A stretch of DNA of 64,000 bases, from assembly GCF_014898055.3 (NCBI RefSeq), contig NW_023602073.1, positions 19,329,784 to 19,393,783 of the forward strand, read 5' to 3'. The DNA is from Talpa occidentalis. Taxonomy: Eukaryota; Chordata; Mammalia; Eulipotyphla; Talpidae. The position numbers and the translations under genes were made by a program. Of the stretch, positions 34,050-45,732 are shown in pieces. The notes under the pieces are model-generated. The model was not told the DNA's origin, made no database searches, and saw only the letters and a list, made by a program, of their open reading frames with translations. Within the stretch, counting starts at the first letter, position 1, and each line of letters begins with the position of its first letter.

Positions 34050-34500
34050 GAGACTGAAGAGTTACGGACAGGGTGGAGGTGGGGCCGTGGGGAGTGGGGG
34101 CGCTGACTTTTGGTCACTTTGAGTCACCAAGACCTTCCAGGTTCCGGGGCCGCCTCTGCCCCTCATCTGTCCCACCAAGCTTTGGCCGAGCAGTCCCCGC
34201 CTCCTCCCCACACCCACCAGCCGGGGCGCGGCGCACGCACTGGCCCTCTCCGGGGCCCTGGGCTGTAGCCCGACTCCGCAGCTCACCGGGCGTCCGTGGG
34301 AGGCGGCTACCCAGCCCAGGTCCCACCAGCTCCGAGTCCGTGACAACCGCGGCCAGAGAATAACTACAAAGGCCGGAAGTGCGTCACAGCCGCGCGCCCC
34401 GGATACGGCGCTTCCGCCGCGCGCTTGCGAGTGAGCGCGAGGGTTCCTGCACCTGTGTGGCCTAGCGGGTGCCCTCTGGAGAACGGGCGCTGGGTGACCG
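34050..34500 (-). promoter_or_regulatory. Probable ZSCAN23 promoter CpG island
   Basis: CG-dense block 4 kb upstream of the ZSCAN23 start codon. It carries ACTACAAAGGCCGGAAGT (ETS-type site) directly followed by GCGTCACAG (CRE-like half) and CGCTTCCGCC. The core ACAAAGGCCGGAAG also occurs in the ZSCAN12 island, and AGCCCAGGTCCCACCAG recurs in the island at 40 kb. No TATA box is seen. The link to ZSCAN23 is by position, and no first exon could be fixed. Confidence 0.6.
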
Positions 34501-34689
34501 GCTCTCTTCCCCCCCGGCAGCACTGGAACAGCAGCCGACGTGGTGTTTGACACCTGTTGCCTCATTTCCCCGCGTAACAATCTGTGCTTTGGGTACAGTC
34601 ACCTCCATCTAACATTCGGGAACTGAGGCTCATCCCATCGTCCACATTTGTCTGTTGCCGTGTCCCAGTATCTGGATCATTACCCATAT

Positions 34690-34980
34690 TTTTTTTTTTT
34701 TTAAGAGATTTATTTATTTATTTATTTATTTACACAAGCACTGGGTACAGTCAGAAGCGCAGGAGGGTGAGAGAATTCACCAGAGCCAGAGCGGGGAGCA
34801 GAGCAAGCAGAAGGACCGAAGTACACTGCTGAGGGGAGCAGCGGGCGGCAGGAGAGGTCTGCGCGCCATGTGGGACCCTCCACCGGTGGCCGGGGAGCAG
34901 CCGGGGATCGAACCGGCGCTGCAGAGGCTGCGGGCAGCTTCGCAACCCAGCGCTCAACCGCTGCGCCACCGGGGAGGCCC
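34690..34980 (-). mobile_element. SINE, younger subtype
   Basis: Nearly intact copy with the complement of CACCGGTGGAGGGTCCCACA, ending CCACCGGGGAGGCCC. The target duplication CATTACCCATATTTT lies on both sides (34678 and 34982). Confidence 0.93.
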
Positions 34981-34994
34981 CTCATTACCCATAT

Positions 34995-35689
34995 TTTAAC
35001 AACAACAACAACAAAATGTTACAATGAACAAGAAAGGTGCCTGAACAAGTACTTTCAGTACGGACATCTTACCTGCCTGGGTAGAGCACGGTGGCACCAG
35101 TCATTTCTAGAGTACCTGTGGAAAGCTGCGTCCTCCAGCGCCCTTAGGTAGCTGTGTCAGGGTTGGCACTGCACCCTTTTCCTCAAGCAGGTTGACTGAC
35201 GGCTTCTGGAACATTAGTTTTTCCCCAGTTCTCTTCCTCAAGGGGCAATGCCTTACTTTAGAAAGTAAACCCAAGTGCGACCAAGCTAACTAAAAACGCA
35301 CAGAGAAACCTTCCAGGGCTCTTAAGGATAGATACCCAACAGGATCACTAATCTTCAGCCCAAGTTCATTTTTAGTGACCCTTAGGGGTACACGACCTTG
35401 GGGCAGTTTAGCATTCAGAAAGCCTGTGTATTCTAAATGGGGCTGCAGTGAAAGCTGTGTAATACTTAGTGGGGAAACAAAAATGATAAAGAGGGTATTC
35501 AGAGCATGAAGGGGAAAGAACGGAAGATAAAAACATGTAAGTTTGAGGGCACTGGGGTATCTGGGGAAAGAGAGGCCAAAAAATAGAGAAAGCTTCTGTA
35601 GGATAGTAAAGTGACATTGGAAATATGGGGACAAATATGTGGAGGTTCTTGATCCTCAGAAATTAAGAGTTGGTGATATACACAAAAAT
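34995..35689. other. Intergenic, nothing recognised
   Basis: Open frames on the minus strand (for example 35290-35634) show no family motif. Confidence 0.4.
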
Positions 35690-35860
35690 CACTTAGTTGT
35701 AGGTAGAAGGGACCTTTGGGGGTTAGATACTCATAGTCCTTCCTTTACAGATGAAGGCCCAGAAAGCGTGGCAACTTGCTTAAGGTAATGAGGTTGAGTG
35801 GATACTTGAACCCAGCACTTCCCTCTCTCCCACGTCAACCCTCTTGCAAGCAGCATCTCA
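35690..35860 (+). mobile_element. MIR or related fragment
   Basis: 'ttacagatgaaggcccagaa' followed by 'caacttgcttaaggtaatga' and 'cttgaacccagcactt' fits a MIR-type core. Confidence 0.6.
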
Positions 35861-36009
35861 GGTAAGTTGTTAAGGTCTGATCACACATATATAAAGCAAA
35901 GGAACAATAAGAGGAAGAAAAGCAATGACCACACCTTTAGCTATTAACTCAAAAAATGTTACAGTACTTTCACAACCCTGGGTTGGGGGTGTGAATTATC
36001 TAGCTTAGT

Positions 36010-37091
36010 TTACTGGGAGAGAATCCAGTCTGTGAATACTCTGATGTTGGAGGAGACCAAGGTGGTGAGATATTGCAGTGTACTCATGTGGCTTCTCTGA
36101 ATTCTCAGAAAAATGCTACTAAACATTCTTACTGTAATAAATAAAGCAAAACGATTTTGATTTTTTTTAATGCTGAAAGAGACCTGATCTCTAAAGGATT
36201 TTCCAAATCTATTACACATATAGCGTTTTGTTTTTTAAGATTTATTTATTCATACAAGAACTGGGGTACAGGCCAGAGGCGTGGGGATGGGGGGTGAGAG
36301 AATTCACCAGAGAACAGGAATGGGGAGCAGAACAGGTGGATTGACTGAAATACACTGCTGAGGGGAGCAGCGGGTAAGACAGGAGAGGTCTGCCGTGCTA
36401 TGTGGGTTGCTCCCAGGCCGGGGATCAAACCCATGTTGCAGTGGCTGTGGATAGCTTCACAGGTTGTGTCTTAAACCCCTTGCACTACCAGGGAGGCCCC
36501 ATATAGGGTTTTTGGATGAGGATTCTCGGTCTTCAGTGAGATGTGAGCTCAGCAGAAGGTCCTCCCACACTCATTGGCCTCCTTCCCAGTGTAATTTCTG
36601 TGATCTCCAATAAAATTAGAACTGAAGGCTCTTCTACCTTCATCACACTCTCAGGGTTTTCCTCCTCTATAAACTCACCAATGTTTAGTGAAGTCTGAAC
36701 CTTCCCTGAAAGCCTTCCTACCACTATTATGCTGGTTACACTTTATAATGGTATCTCCAATGCTGAGTGAGTTCTGTGCTGTTATTGAAGGCTTTACCAC
36801 ATTCATTGCATTCATAAAGTTCCTCCCCAGAGTTATTTCTCTAATGTTTAATAAAGACTAATGTTTAATAAAGTTTTTACCACACTGATTACACCAATAA
36901 GGTTTTTTACTAGTGTGAATTATGATGTGTTTAAAAAGGGCTGTTGGCACTGAATATTGTTCCCCTCTGTGGAGTCTCTGATGTCCAAGACCATTGATGC
37001 TGTAAATGAAGCTTTTCCCACAATGATCATATTTGTGTTCTTTTTCTTCCTCTGAATTTCTGTGATGACTTTCAAACCTGTCCACATTCAC
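36010..37091 (-). pseudogene. C2H2 zinc-finger pseudogene (third ZSCAN-like locus)
   Basis: Relic of a zinc-finger exon in the same orientation as its two neighbours. Recognisable pieces in order are YDHCGKSFIYSINGLGHQRL near 37020, ALFKHIIIHTSKKPYWCNQC near 36920, [20 protein letters not shown] near 36780 (another frame), and further half-fingers to about 36010. Frameshifts, lost Cys and His ligands, stops and a SINE at 36233-36500 make it non-functional. The order GL..HQRLH, ALFKH..IH, CNQC-K-F matches the finger order of ZSCAN23 fingers 2-4. I found no SCAN exon upstream. The island at 39.95-40.3 kb may be its old promoter. Confidence 0.8.
36233..36500 (-). mobile_element. SINE inserted in the zinc-finger relic
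   Basis: Starts TTTTAAGATTTATTTATTCA and ends CTACCAGGGAGGCCCC. The flanks CATATAGCGTTTTG and CATATAGGGTTTTTG are its target duplication, proving insertion into the already present relic. Confidence 0.92.
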
Positions 37092-37099
37092 AAACGTCT

Positions 37100-38690
37100 C
37101 TAAAATAAGAGCCCTGGAAAATGTTCCTGTTTCTACAGATTCTACAGACTGTCATCTTCTGTAATCCCATTCCTCTGGATACTTCTTGCTTTGGAGCCAA
37201 TTTCCCACTCTTTAAAATAAGAAATGAGTCATTCAGATGTCAATTTCTTTTTAAACGTTTTATTATGGAAAATCTTAAAATGTGTAATAGTAAAAAGAAT
37301 ACAAATGTCATCTTTTTGAATGGATCCAACAACCAATAAATACTTCTCCAGTTCAATTAAGGAAGAAAATATAAAATAGGTGTATCTTAACACACAATCT
37401 ATATAATACTTATTAAGGCAGGATTAGGAACAATTTTTGCTACCAAAAAGGAACACAAATTATTAAAGCACTCATTAAAGTCTAAGGGTATAAAGAAAGT
37501 TTTAAATTTGCATTGAAATACAATTATAGCTTAAAGTGTATTTATTCCATTGCTAGGAAAGACAACCAAATAGGATACTGTTTGCGGGTTCAGTGTAAAC
37601 CAGCAATTCCTATATCAAATTAAGGCCAGTATACTTTATGAAAATAACAAAAAAAATCACTTTTACATGAAATTTGACCTGAAGAAAACAAATTAGCTGT
37701 CCCATTGAGCTTATTAAAATGGAAATTCCACCTGATCTCACAGGAAATACTGGAAAAGGAAGATTTCTCGACTTTCCTGCACACTTTATTGCTATTTTCT
37801 GGAGACAGATTCTATAAAGTGAGGCTTTATAATTGGAACACACAACTGACATGCGGAGAATGTGGAAAGGAAAAGGTGTATCTAATCTAGACTGGAGCAA
37901 CATGTAGGGAAGGTAAGAATGTGAAAACAGGAAATCATTCAATGTAGAAGCAGACAGGAGAAATGGAGTCAAAGTGTAAGGTTTAAAAAGTGACTATCAT
38001 TGATGGGTTGAGAAATCTTAAAAGGATAAAGGGTAAAACAAGGAAAACATTTATGAGGTCACTGCAAAAGAGAGCAACAGGATGATGTGGTAATTGAATG
38101 GAAAACAAAGGTAGGTATGCGAAAACTGAATAGAAATCCTTTGCTGAAAAGTCCAAGAATATACGTTGTACTTTAAGAGAGAGGTAGAGGAGTGAGGAAG
38201 GACTTAAGGGAAAAGTTAGTGTTACAAACACTAATGATTAAGTTGTAAACAATGGCCTTGGGTGGCCAAGCAAGAGCCCGCCACCCTAACTCACCTTCCT
38301 CACTTCTCTTGTAGGAGGTGGGGTGCCAGAGTCATGTGTGAGTAGGGTCTCCAAGGGCTAGAGCTGATATGTTGGTGACTGTTGTGCAGCTCCCAGAGAT
38401 GTCACCTCCTCTCAGAGTACTTCCTGTCATCTGCTTGAATGTACCCTGGAGATAAATGGGTTGGGAGGAAATCGCTGTGAGAACTATAGCTAAAATCTTA
38501 GGGTAGGTCTCTCTGGAGACAGGATGGGGAAAAGGGCTCAGTGGACTCAGAAGGAGAGATGAGACGGAAAAAGGAACTGACAGAAACAGAGACATTCCTA
38601 AAGATGGGCTTATACTCCATCCACAAAACTCCCCTCCACAAAATATAGAAATCATTAGATGAAAAATTGTCATCAGTTAAAAAGACCTAC
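37100..38690. other. Intergenic, nothing recognised
   Basis: AT-rich. It was searched for a SCAN exon belonging to the relic and none was found. Confidence 0.4.
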
Positions 38691-38700
38691 AACATGGATT

Positions 38701-38978
38701 TTTTTTTTTAAGATTTATTTATTTATTTATACAAGCACTGGGTACAGTCAGAAGCATGGGAGGGTGAGAGAATTCACCAGAGCCAGAGCAGGGAGCAGAA
38801 TAGGCAGAAGGACCGAAGTACACTGCTGAGGGGAGCAGCGGTCGGCAGGAGAAGTCTGCGCGCCATGTAGAACCCTCTTCTGGGAATTCAGGAGCAGCCA
38901 GGGATCGAACCAGCGCTGCAGAAGCTGCGGGCAGCTTCGCAACCCAGCACGCTCAACGCTGCACCACTGGGGAGACCC
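38701..38978 (-). mobile_element. SINE, younger subtype
   Basis: Ends CACCACTGGGGAGACCC. The target duplication CTACAACATGGATTTTT occurs at about 38687 and 38979. Confidence 0.92.
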
Positions 38979-39109
38979 TACAACATGGATTTTTAAAGGC
39001 TATATATACCACCTTAAAAAAAAAGGGTAACAGAAAAGAATTTGACATTTTGCTAACAGTGATGCCAATGTCTTAAGAATTTGACCTGCACATAACCAAA
39101 ATTTAGTAA

Positions 39110-39490
39110 TGAAGAGTAACTTCTTTTTTTAACCAACCTTTCTTGTACTCACTCTACTCCAGTTAAACCCTTTTCTATTTTAGATATGCCAACCACACCC
39201 TATCTGAGGGTTTCACATCTTCTTGGCACGTTCTCCCACAGATACTGGCAAGAGACATTCTCTCATTTCCTTAGAGTATACTCAAACATCATCTCCTCAG
39301 ACATTTCACAGCTCTGCTATCACTATCAACCCTCTTACCCTACTACATTTTTCTTTGTAACACTCGCCACCTGACATCACGTTTCCTTATTTTTTTGCCA
39401 CCCAGAAGTATCAATTCTCTACAAGAGACTTTCTTCCAGTGCCAAAATAGGGCCTGATACATAGCACATCATAAGTAACTTGGAAAAAAG
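39110..39490 (+). mobile_element. L2 LINE 3' fragment
   Basis: 'catcatctcctcagacattt', 'tttctttgtaacactcgcca', 'ggcctgatacatagcacatc' and 'ataagtaacttgg' follow the L2 3' end. Confidence 0.6.
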
Positions 39491-39949
39491 AATGACTTAA
39501 GAAAGGGATTAACTGTAAGATTTCCCAACATTCGTTCAGGCATTGCTTGCTTTATACCTTGTGATAAACAAATGTGCTTAGAGGGAAAAGCTATGAAAAC
39601 ATTAAACAGAATAGGCCCACAATCTCTTCTGCACAATTCTGGAATCCCTCAAAGCTCTCAAAACCAAGAGTATTTTCACAAGTATTAGATGACAATCCTC
39701 AAAAATAAATTCATTTGCTAACAACACGACTTGAAACGTCATGAAGCTAGCTATAGTCTTAGTATGCACATTCAATATTTTATTACAGAAATAATATTGG
39801 ATATGGGGCTGCCCCAGGTCCCTGGGTTGTTAAGCACTCAATAAAAACCCCTCAAAATCTCATTTCAAAAACACTTCGGACGCCAAGAATTCGACAAAAG
39901 TTGCCTGTTTTCTATGTGCTAAAGACCCACCAGATTGCAAGGAAGTCAC

Positions 39950-40310
39950 CCCTCTCACACTAGGAGTTCTCTGCTTCTCAGACGCCTAGACCGGCTGGAG
40001 GCGGTAGGAAACAGGGTCGGATCCGGGCTCTAAACCCAGTCTTTCTTGTCGGGGTTCACTCCGGAAGCTCACCGCAGCCGGGATGCAACGTCGGGGTGCG
40101 GACGCTAGGCCGGAAGGCGGCCTGGGTATAACAGCGTGGCCAGGGCCGAACCATCACCGCACCAGGGTCCTTGGGAGCCCAGGTCCCACTAGCCGGAAGC
40201 CAGACCCTCCCTCACTAAGGTCGCGGAAGTTCCACCGGAAGTCCCGCTAGTCTCTCTAGGAACGGTCGTCTCTATGGTTCCCGCTGCGCGATGGCTGGTT
40301 CCAGTCTGGC
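39950..40310 (-). promoter_or_regulatory. CpG island, perhaps promoter of the zinc-finger relic
   Basis: CG-rich block with several ETS-type motifs: TAGGCCGGAAGGCGG near 40108, TAGCCGGAAGCC near 40191, and GCGGAAGTTCCACCGGAAGT near 40224. The string AGCCCAGGTCCCACTAG (about 40176-40192) nearly repeats one in the 34-kb island. Its only candidate gene in the minus direction is the pseudogene at 36.0-37.1 kb. Confidence 0.5.
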
Positions 40311-40399
40311 CCGTGCGCTTCTCCAGAGAATTCCACAGCAAACCAGGTCCCGGAGTCCACACCTGGTTAGTTCAGGGATGACAGTGCAGTGTAAGAGCA

Positions 40400-41110
40400 T
40401 GTTTATCTCCCGTGCTCAGCGGGCAGAATGAGGGGCGCCCCGGCACCCCAGACCGGCCGCTTTATGTGGATTCCGCCATCCGCCTGAGACGAACATACTC
40501 TGTACGTGAGCCCTTCATTAGAAATCAAATTTAATACAATTTGTGTGCAATGGAGAAAAGAGAAAGAATATAATTTAAATGGCTTCTAGTTAAACACCCA
40601 CCGTTACCCATCGCCTCTTGGGTAATGCCCAGCCAAACAAGGTTGGCCCAAAGCAGGACCCCTGGGGCGGGAGAGTTTGCCCCAAGTCTAAGCCACCTCC
40701 TGGTGAGGACCCATAAGAAATGGGCAGAAGGGGCCTGGCAAGTCTGGAAGGAAAAGAGCAAAATCCAAGTCCAGATAAGTGCTGCCATTGACAGCCTTCC
40801 CATAGGTCTCTCCTCCAGGTCTTTGTCTCTTTCAAGTGTCCCCTGAGTCCCTGGAACAAGTCCAGGGCCAGGAAGCAAGCACAGCTTCTTCATATGTCTC
40901 TGCTCCATGTGTCTCTTCCAGATCTTCTTCCTAAATCCTCACAGTCTTTTCTAGCTCCTCCTTGCTGCGCAGCTCCACCGTTCCTTGGATGGGGAAACTC
41001 CCCTTTCCGTGGACTTCACACAAGTGCCCAGCTAGCTATCCAAAAATCAGCACCTTTCCTATTCCCCGACATGTGCATCTCCCAGTGTGGATATACCCCC
41101 ATATTTTTTT
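40400..41110 (-). mobile_element. Endogenous retrovirus LTR, copy A
   Basis: Homologous along most of its length to copies C (59540-60127) and D (61545-62115), and in reverse to copy B (43640-44455). The minus strand carries TGTATTAAATTTG (poly(A) signal) near 40530 and GGCGGATGGCGGAATCC near 40480 in the R/U5 part. A 125-codon frame (40531-40908) is open and contains FLWVLTRRWLRL after a hydrophobic N-terminal stretch. No gag, pol or env is attached. The outer ends are approximate. Confidence 0.75.
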
Positions 41111-41179
41111 CTCTGCTCATATAATTATATACAGACATACACATTGTGACGCTTAAGAACTTGATTTGAAAATATTGTT

Positions 41180-41345
41180 AGCTTTGTGCTATGGCCCGAG
41201 TTACTTTATCTCTGTGCCTCAGTTTCTTTCCTTACTTGTCAAATGAGAATAATAGTACAGTCATCAGAGTTATTATAACTATTGAATGATTAACAGGTAA
41301 AGAGCCCTTCACACACAGTAGATAATCAGGTGTATGCTAATTATA
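41180..41345 (+). mobile_element. MIR SINE fragment
   Basis: 'tctgtgcctcagtttctttc' and 'gagccc...cacacagtagat' follow the MIR core and end. Confidence 0.7.
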
Positions 41346-41467
41346 TACATATATAAGCTTTTGGGGGAAAGGGATTAATTTTTCATTTTATCAAAATAAG
41401 AGATACATATTGAATTCATACCACTATCCATATTTTTCATATGCATATTTATATCACGAGAACTTCT

Positions 41468-41740
41468 AGTAGGATTTTTTTTAAAGATTTATTTATTTAT
41501 TTATACAAGAAGCGGGGCACAGGCCCCAGAAAGGTGAGAGGATTCACCATAGGCAGAGCGGGGAGCAGAACAGGCAGACTGACGAAACACACTGCTGAGG
41601 GGAGCAGCGGACGCGACAGGAGAGGTCTGCCGGCCCATGTGGGACCCTCGCCTGCCAGCTGGGATCAAACCGGCAGTGCAGAAGCTGCAGACAGCTTCAT
41701 AGCGCTGTGCTCAACCTCCTGTGCCACCAGGGGAGGCCCT
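41468..41740 (-). mobile_element. SINE, reverse copy
   Basis: Starts TTTTTTTTAAAGATTTATTT and ends CCACCAGGGGAGGCCC. The duplication CTAGTAGGATT (41467 region and 41741) marks the target. Confidence 0.92.
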
Positions 41741-42387
41741 CTAGTAGGATTCTTATATCCTACTAGAACTTCTCAGCCTACTAAAATAATACTTAAACAT
41801 TGGTTTTAATGGTCCCAGGTGTTTAACTTAATAGCTAATTACTATCAGTAGGATACTACATATATTTCTAATGTTTTGTTATAATGAACAGATCTGCAGA
41901 CATACATTCTCATACATGATCTATTTTGCACAGATGATTTTATTTATAGGGGACAGGCCTCACATGTTAAGACTGCCTGGTAGAAGAATATATGTATTTT
42001 TAGTAACACATGATGCAGTTACAGTGCTTTCCAAAAAGGTTGTAACCATCTCATTTCAGAGAACCTCATGTGTAACAGCTTTTCCAAATTTTTTAGCCAA
42101 AGTTCAGGAGTATTTCATGTTAATTTTATTCACAGATATGTCTTAGTTCAGATCTCCAGATTTTTTTCCCCTGAATGCCATGATTGTTTATCCTTCTACA
42201 TTAAGATATCTCAAAGGCACTTTGAATAAACATGTCTAAAGACAATCTCCTGATCTCTTCCCCCAAACCCAATTCTCTTTCAGTGTTCCTTTTGTCATCT
42301 CGTCAAAACCAGAAATAGGCATCTGTCTTCTTCACCCTTAAGTAAAGCCCATCAAAGCTATCAAATTTATCTTCAAAACATTTCTCA

Positions 42388-42656
42388 CAGGCCTTCCTGG
42401 TGGCACAGGCGGTAAATGCAGTGCTGTGAAGCTGTCTGCAGCCTCTGCAGTGCCGGTTAGATCCCTACCGGCCTCCGAGCAACCCACATGGCGAGCAGGC
42501 CTCTCCTCTCTCACCAGCTGCTCCCCTCAGCAGTGTATTTTGTCAGTCTGCCTGTTCTGTTCCCTGCTCTGTCTCTGGTGAATCCTCTCATCCTCCCGCG
42601 CATCTGTCCTATGCCCTGGTTCTTGTATAAATAAAATAAATCTTTAAAAAAAATTC
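42388..42656 (+). mobile_element. SINE
   Basis: The head is AGGCCTTCCTGGTGGCACAG and the tail CTTGTATAAATAAAATAAAT plus CTTTAAAAAAA. The flanks show TTCTCAC (42383) and ATTCTCAC (about 42676). Confidence 0.9.
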
Positions 42657-42929
42657 TTATTTCTTAAAAAAAAAAATTCTCACATGCATCCATGCATCCC
42701 TTTTTCTTCACTACCTCAACTCACAAACTGCCATCATATCTCTTGGTCTATTCTAACAATCTCTTAATTGCTCCTGTCAGCCATTATTGTCCTATCAATT
42801 CTCCCCAACATAAGTTTTTAAAGTTTCTTTTGAGCTTTACTACATCACGTCCTTGTGTGTCATTGTCCTTATTAATCCAAATTGAATCCTCAGTAGTACA
42901 TTGACAAACATATGGATAAGGATTAGGGG

Positions 42930-43600
42930 GACCCCTAGGTAATTTCAGGATGGGAGCTGGTTGCCAGGGGTATCAACCATGTGACTGAGAATTAGACCTT
43001 TCAACCCCACCCCCTGATTCTGGGGAGAGAGGACCAATCACCAGTGTCCAATGAGGTAGTCAACCATGCTCATGTAATGGGACCTCCATAACCCCCCCTA
43101 AACAGTGAGGTTTGGAGAGCTTCCATGTTGTTGACCACATCAAGGGTATCCTCAGATTGAATGATCTCCCTGTCATGCCTTGCCCAAGTTATCTCTTGCA
43201 TTTGGCTGTCCCAGAGTTATAGTTATCTGAATAATAAACTTATAAAAGTAAGTATAGCGTTTCCCTGTGTTTTACTAGCTGTTCTAGTAAATCATCAACC
43301 CTGTGGAAGGAGTTGTAGGTTACCCCTGGCTTTGTAGCTGGTTGGTCAGAAGAACAAGTGGCCTAAACTTATGATTGACATCCGAAGTGGAGGCAGTTTT
43401 GTGGGACTGAATTATGGAGTTAGCTAACTCCAAGTAGCTAGTGTCAAGATTGAATTGAACTGCAGAATGCCCAGGTGGTGTCAGAGAATTAGTTGGTGTG
43501 TGTGTAGGGGGGAACCTAACACACGTGATGTCTGGAGTGGTGTTGGTAAATACAACACGTGAAGGTGTTCTTGACATTTGAGCATGATCTTGATAGAACA
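42930..43600 (+). mobile_element. Old LTR-like interspersed repeat
   Basis: Long non-coding block whose phrases I recognise from an ancient mammalian LTR: 'accaatcaccagtgtccaat', 'gggacctccataaccccccc', 'gagagcttcc', a poly(A)-like AATAAACTTATAAAAGTAAG near 43232, and 'ggcagttttgtgggactga'. I cannot assign the exact family. Confidence 0.6.
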
Positions 43601-43639
43601 TTCGTTTAAAACTGGATAAATTTCAGGTTATTGTTGGGC

Positions 43640-44455
43640 TCTCCCATTCAGAAGAAAGCATCTTTATCTCAATTCTCTTGGATAAAATAACCCTCTTCAG
43701 AACCTTACTCAAAGCTCCTTTAACATACTTGGTAAGGTCCTGAGCACCTCCCCCTGAGGACTGTAAATAGAGATAGATGTCAGGGCCATAAAATAAAGAC
43801 CCAACTAGTAAGTGCCATGAGCAAGTGCTGCAGGCCTTGCACCTGCTATCAGCAGAAGGGATTCGAGCAGCACTGTCAGGGGAGGTGCCATGTTCCCCAC
43901 CCTCACTTACCTGCAGCTGCCTTGGACCAGCTCCTGGGAGCTAAGAACAGAGCTGAGTGTCCTGGTGGAGCTAGCCAACATGGAAGGCAGGTGGGCTCTG
44001 GGGCTTTTGCTTCTCCAGCTTTGACTTGAACCTGGGACTTGAAGGCTTTGCATGGCAGAGAGATAGGTGGAGGGGCTGGCGATGGCAGCTGTTACCTTGA
44101 TGTGGTCTCTCCTTTTGTCCTAGTTCTTTGGGACCTGCCTTCCCCCTTTCTTGCTGTTCTCCACCAGCAGGTGCTTTAGGCTTGAGGCGAGTTTTCAGAC
44201 CTCAGTGGCCCTGCTTTGGGCCAACCCTGTTTGACTAGGCATATACATGTGAGGGGATGGGGAATTGGGGGTATTTTACTGGGAAACTTTATTTTGGAAT
44301 AGTTTTTCTTCTTCTCTCTCTAGGCACACTAATTCTATTAAAGATCTTTCACACCAAGAGCCTGCTTCCTTTGTTTTTATGTGCAGGACCCTGTTTTAGA
44401 GCATGCATCCCTTAAGTTTGGGGTTCCTGGGTGCCCCTTGGTCACACAATAGATC
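43640..44455 (+). mobile_element. Endogenous retrovirus LTR, copy B
   Basis: Plus-strand member of the A/C/D family. Shared landmarks are GATGGCAGCTGTTACCTTGA near 44082, GGCACACTAATTCTATTAAA near 44324 (poly(A) signal) and the U5-like GGGGTTCCTGGGTGCCCC. CATAAAATAAAGACC near 43790 could be its TATA region. The small frame kept open in the other copies has in-frame stops here. The left end is uncertain. Confidence 0.7.
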
Positions 44456-44895
44456 TAACAATATAAATGTAAGAGGCAAGAATCATGGAGAGGGGGCCAT
44501 TATCAGGAAGGTGGCCACCACTGCCAAGTAAGTTTGTTGGCGTTGGTGTCTATATAAGCCATCTTAATAACACTGGGAAGCTCTCCAAAGAAGTCACCCA
44601 GTACCTGGTTCCCACACAGGGGCAGCTGGACTGTGAGTGTAGACTGCAGTGTGATGGACCAGACCAGCAAGCCAAGCAATGATGGAAAGCTGTGGGCAGA
44701 ACCTGTGGCCCATGACAAGGGTACCCCAGAGACCCACACCCACATGGCGTCTAAGGCCATCATGCCAAGCAGGGCCACTGAGTACAGCCTGACCATTGAA
44801 ATACATAGGCCTGGGCCACACAAGCTGTGTAGGTGATGATGTTCTTCAAGTTGAGCAGCATTTGGGGTGCAGATGTGGTTAATAAAACTGAGATG
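44456..44895. other. Unassigned segment next to LTR copy B
   Basis: Open frames exist on both strands, the longest on the minus strand (44503-44976, 157 codons, with hydrophobic runs). It follows the U5 end of the LTR directly, so it may be internal provirus or a retrocopy with AATAAA near 44880. I recognise no protein. Confidence 0.3.
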
Positions 44896-45450
44896 AGTTG
44901 GTGCCTGTGTTTTAGGATTCTGAGAAGGAGAGGCTGCTGAGGAAGGAATACATAGGATTTGGGAGCTGGGAATCAATTTGAGGGAACAGAATCACAGCAA
45001 TGTTTCCCAAAAGAGGCACATGTAGGACATTAGGGGAGCAGAGAAGAGAGAAGCTGCAATTATGGATATTTGGTAAACCTGTGAGAATGAAATTGTCCAG
45101 AAAACTTCCACTCATGTACTTTGAATTCTGATGGGAGACTCCTGCTAAAATCAGGGAAGATTAGGGTATTGAAAAAACTGAGTTGGAAAAGGTTTTGAGG
45201 ACACTAGGGAAAAATACACGTTTATGGGGGAGAGAAGGAGTACACAGTTACCCTGCAGGTGTTGGGTGTGGCATGCAAATGAAAACAGGATTGTCTGCAG
45301 GACTGTTAATAGCAGTTAGCTCTCAGGGCTGCCAGGTGACTGCCCCTACCTTATTCTTGCAGAGGACAGTAGGTTTATTCCTCCCTGGGGGTGAACTACA
45401 GGCACTTTGAACTTGGGGATAACAAATAAACCTGAGATAAAAGTAAAGGA

Positions 45451-45732
45451 GGGGTCTCCCTGGTGGCGCAGGCGGTTGAGAGCACACTGTGAAGCTGTCC
45501 GCAGCCTCTGCAGTGCGGGTTTGATCCTGGCCAGCCGGCTGGCCTGTGAGAATCCCATGTGGCACAGCAGACCTCTCCTGCCCTGCCCACTGCTCCCCTC
45601 AGTAGTGTATTTTGTCAGTCTGCCTGTTCTGTTCCCTGCTCTGTCTCTGGTGAATCCTCTCACCCTCCCGTGCATCTGGCCTGTACCCCGGTTCTTGTAT
45701 AAATAAATAAATCTTAAAAAAAAAAAAAGATT
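45451..45732 (+). mobile_element. SINE
   Basis: The head is GGTCTCCCTGGTGGCGCAGG and the tail CTTGTATAAATAAATAAATC plus TTAAAAAAAAAAAAG. The left target is AGTAAAGGAGG. The right flank AGTGAAGGAG (45750) is a weak match. Confidence 0.9.

Noticed and set aside
34062..34580. 172-codon minus frame in the 34-kb CpG island as a gene.
   Set aside because: Composition follows GC content. The region is better read as promoter and 5' UTR of ZSCAN23.
36010..37091. A functional third zinc-finger gene.
   Set aside because: Frameshifts, missing zinc ligands and a SINE within the exon.
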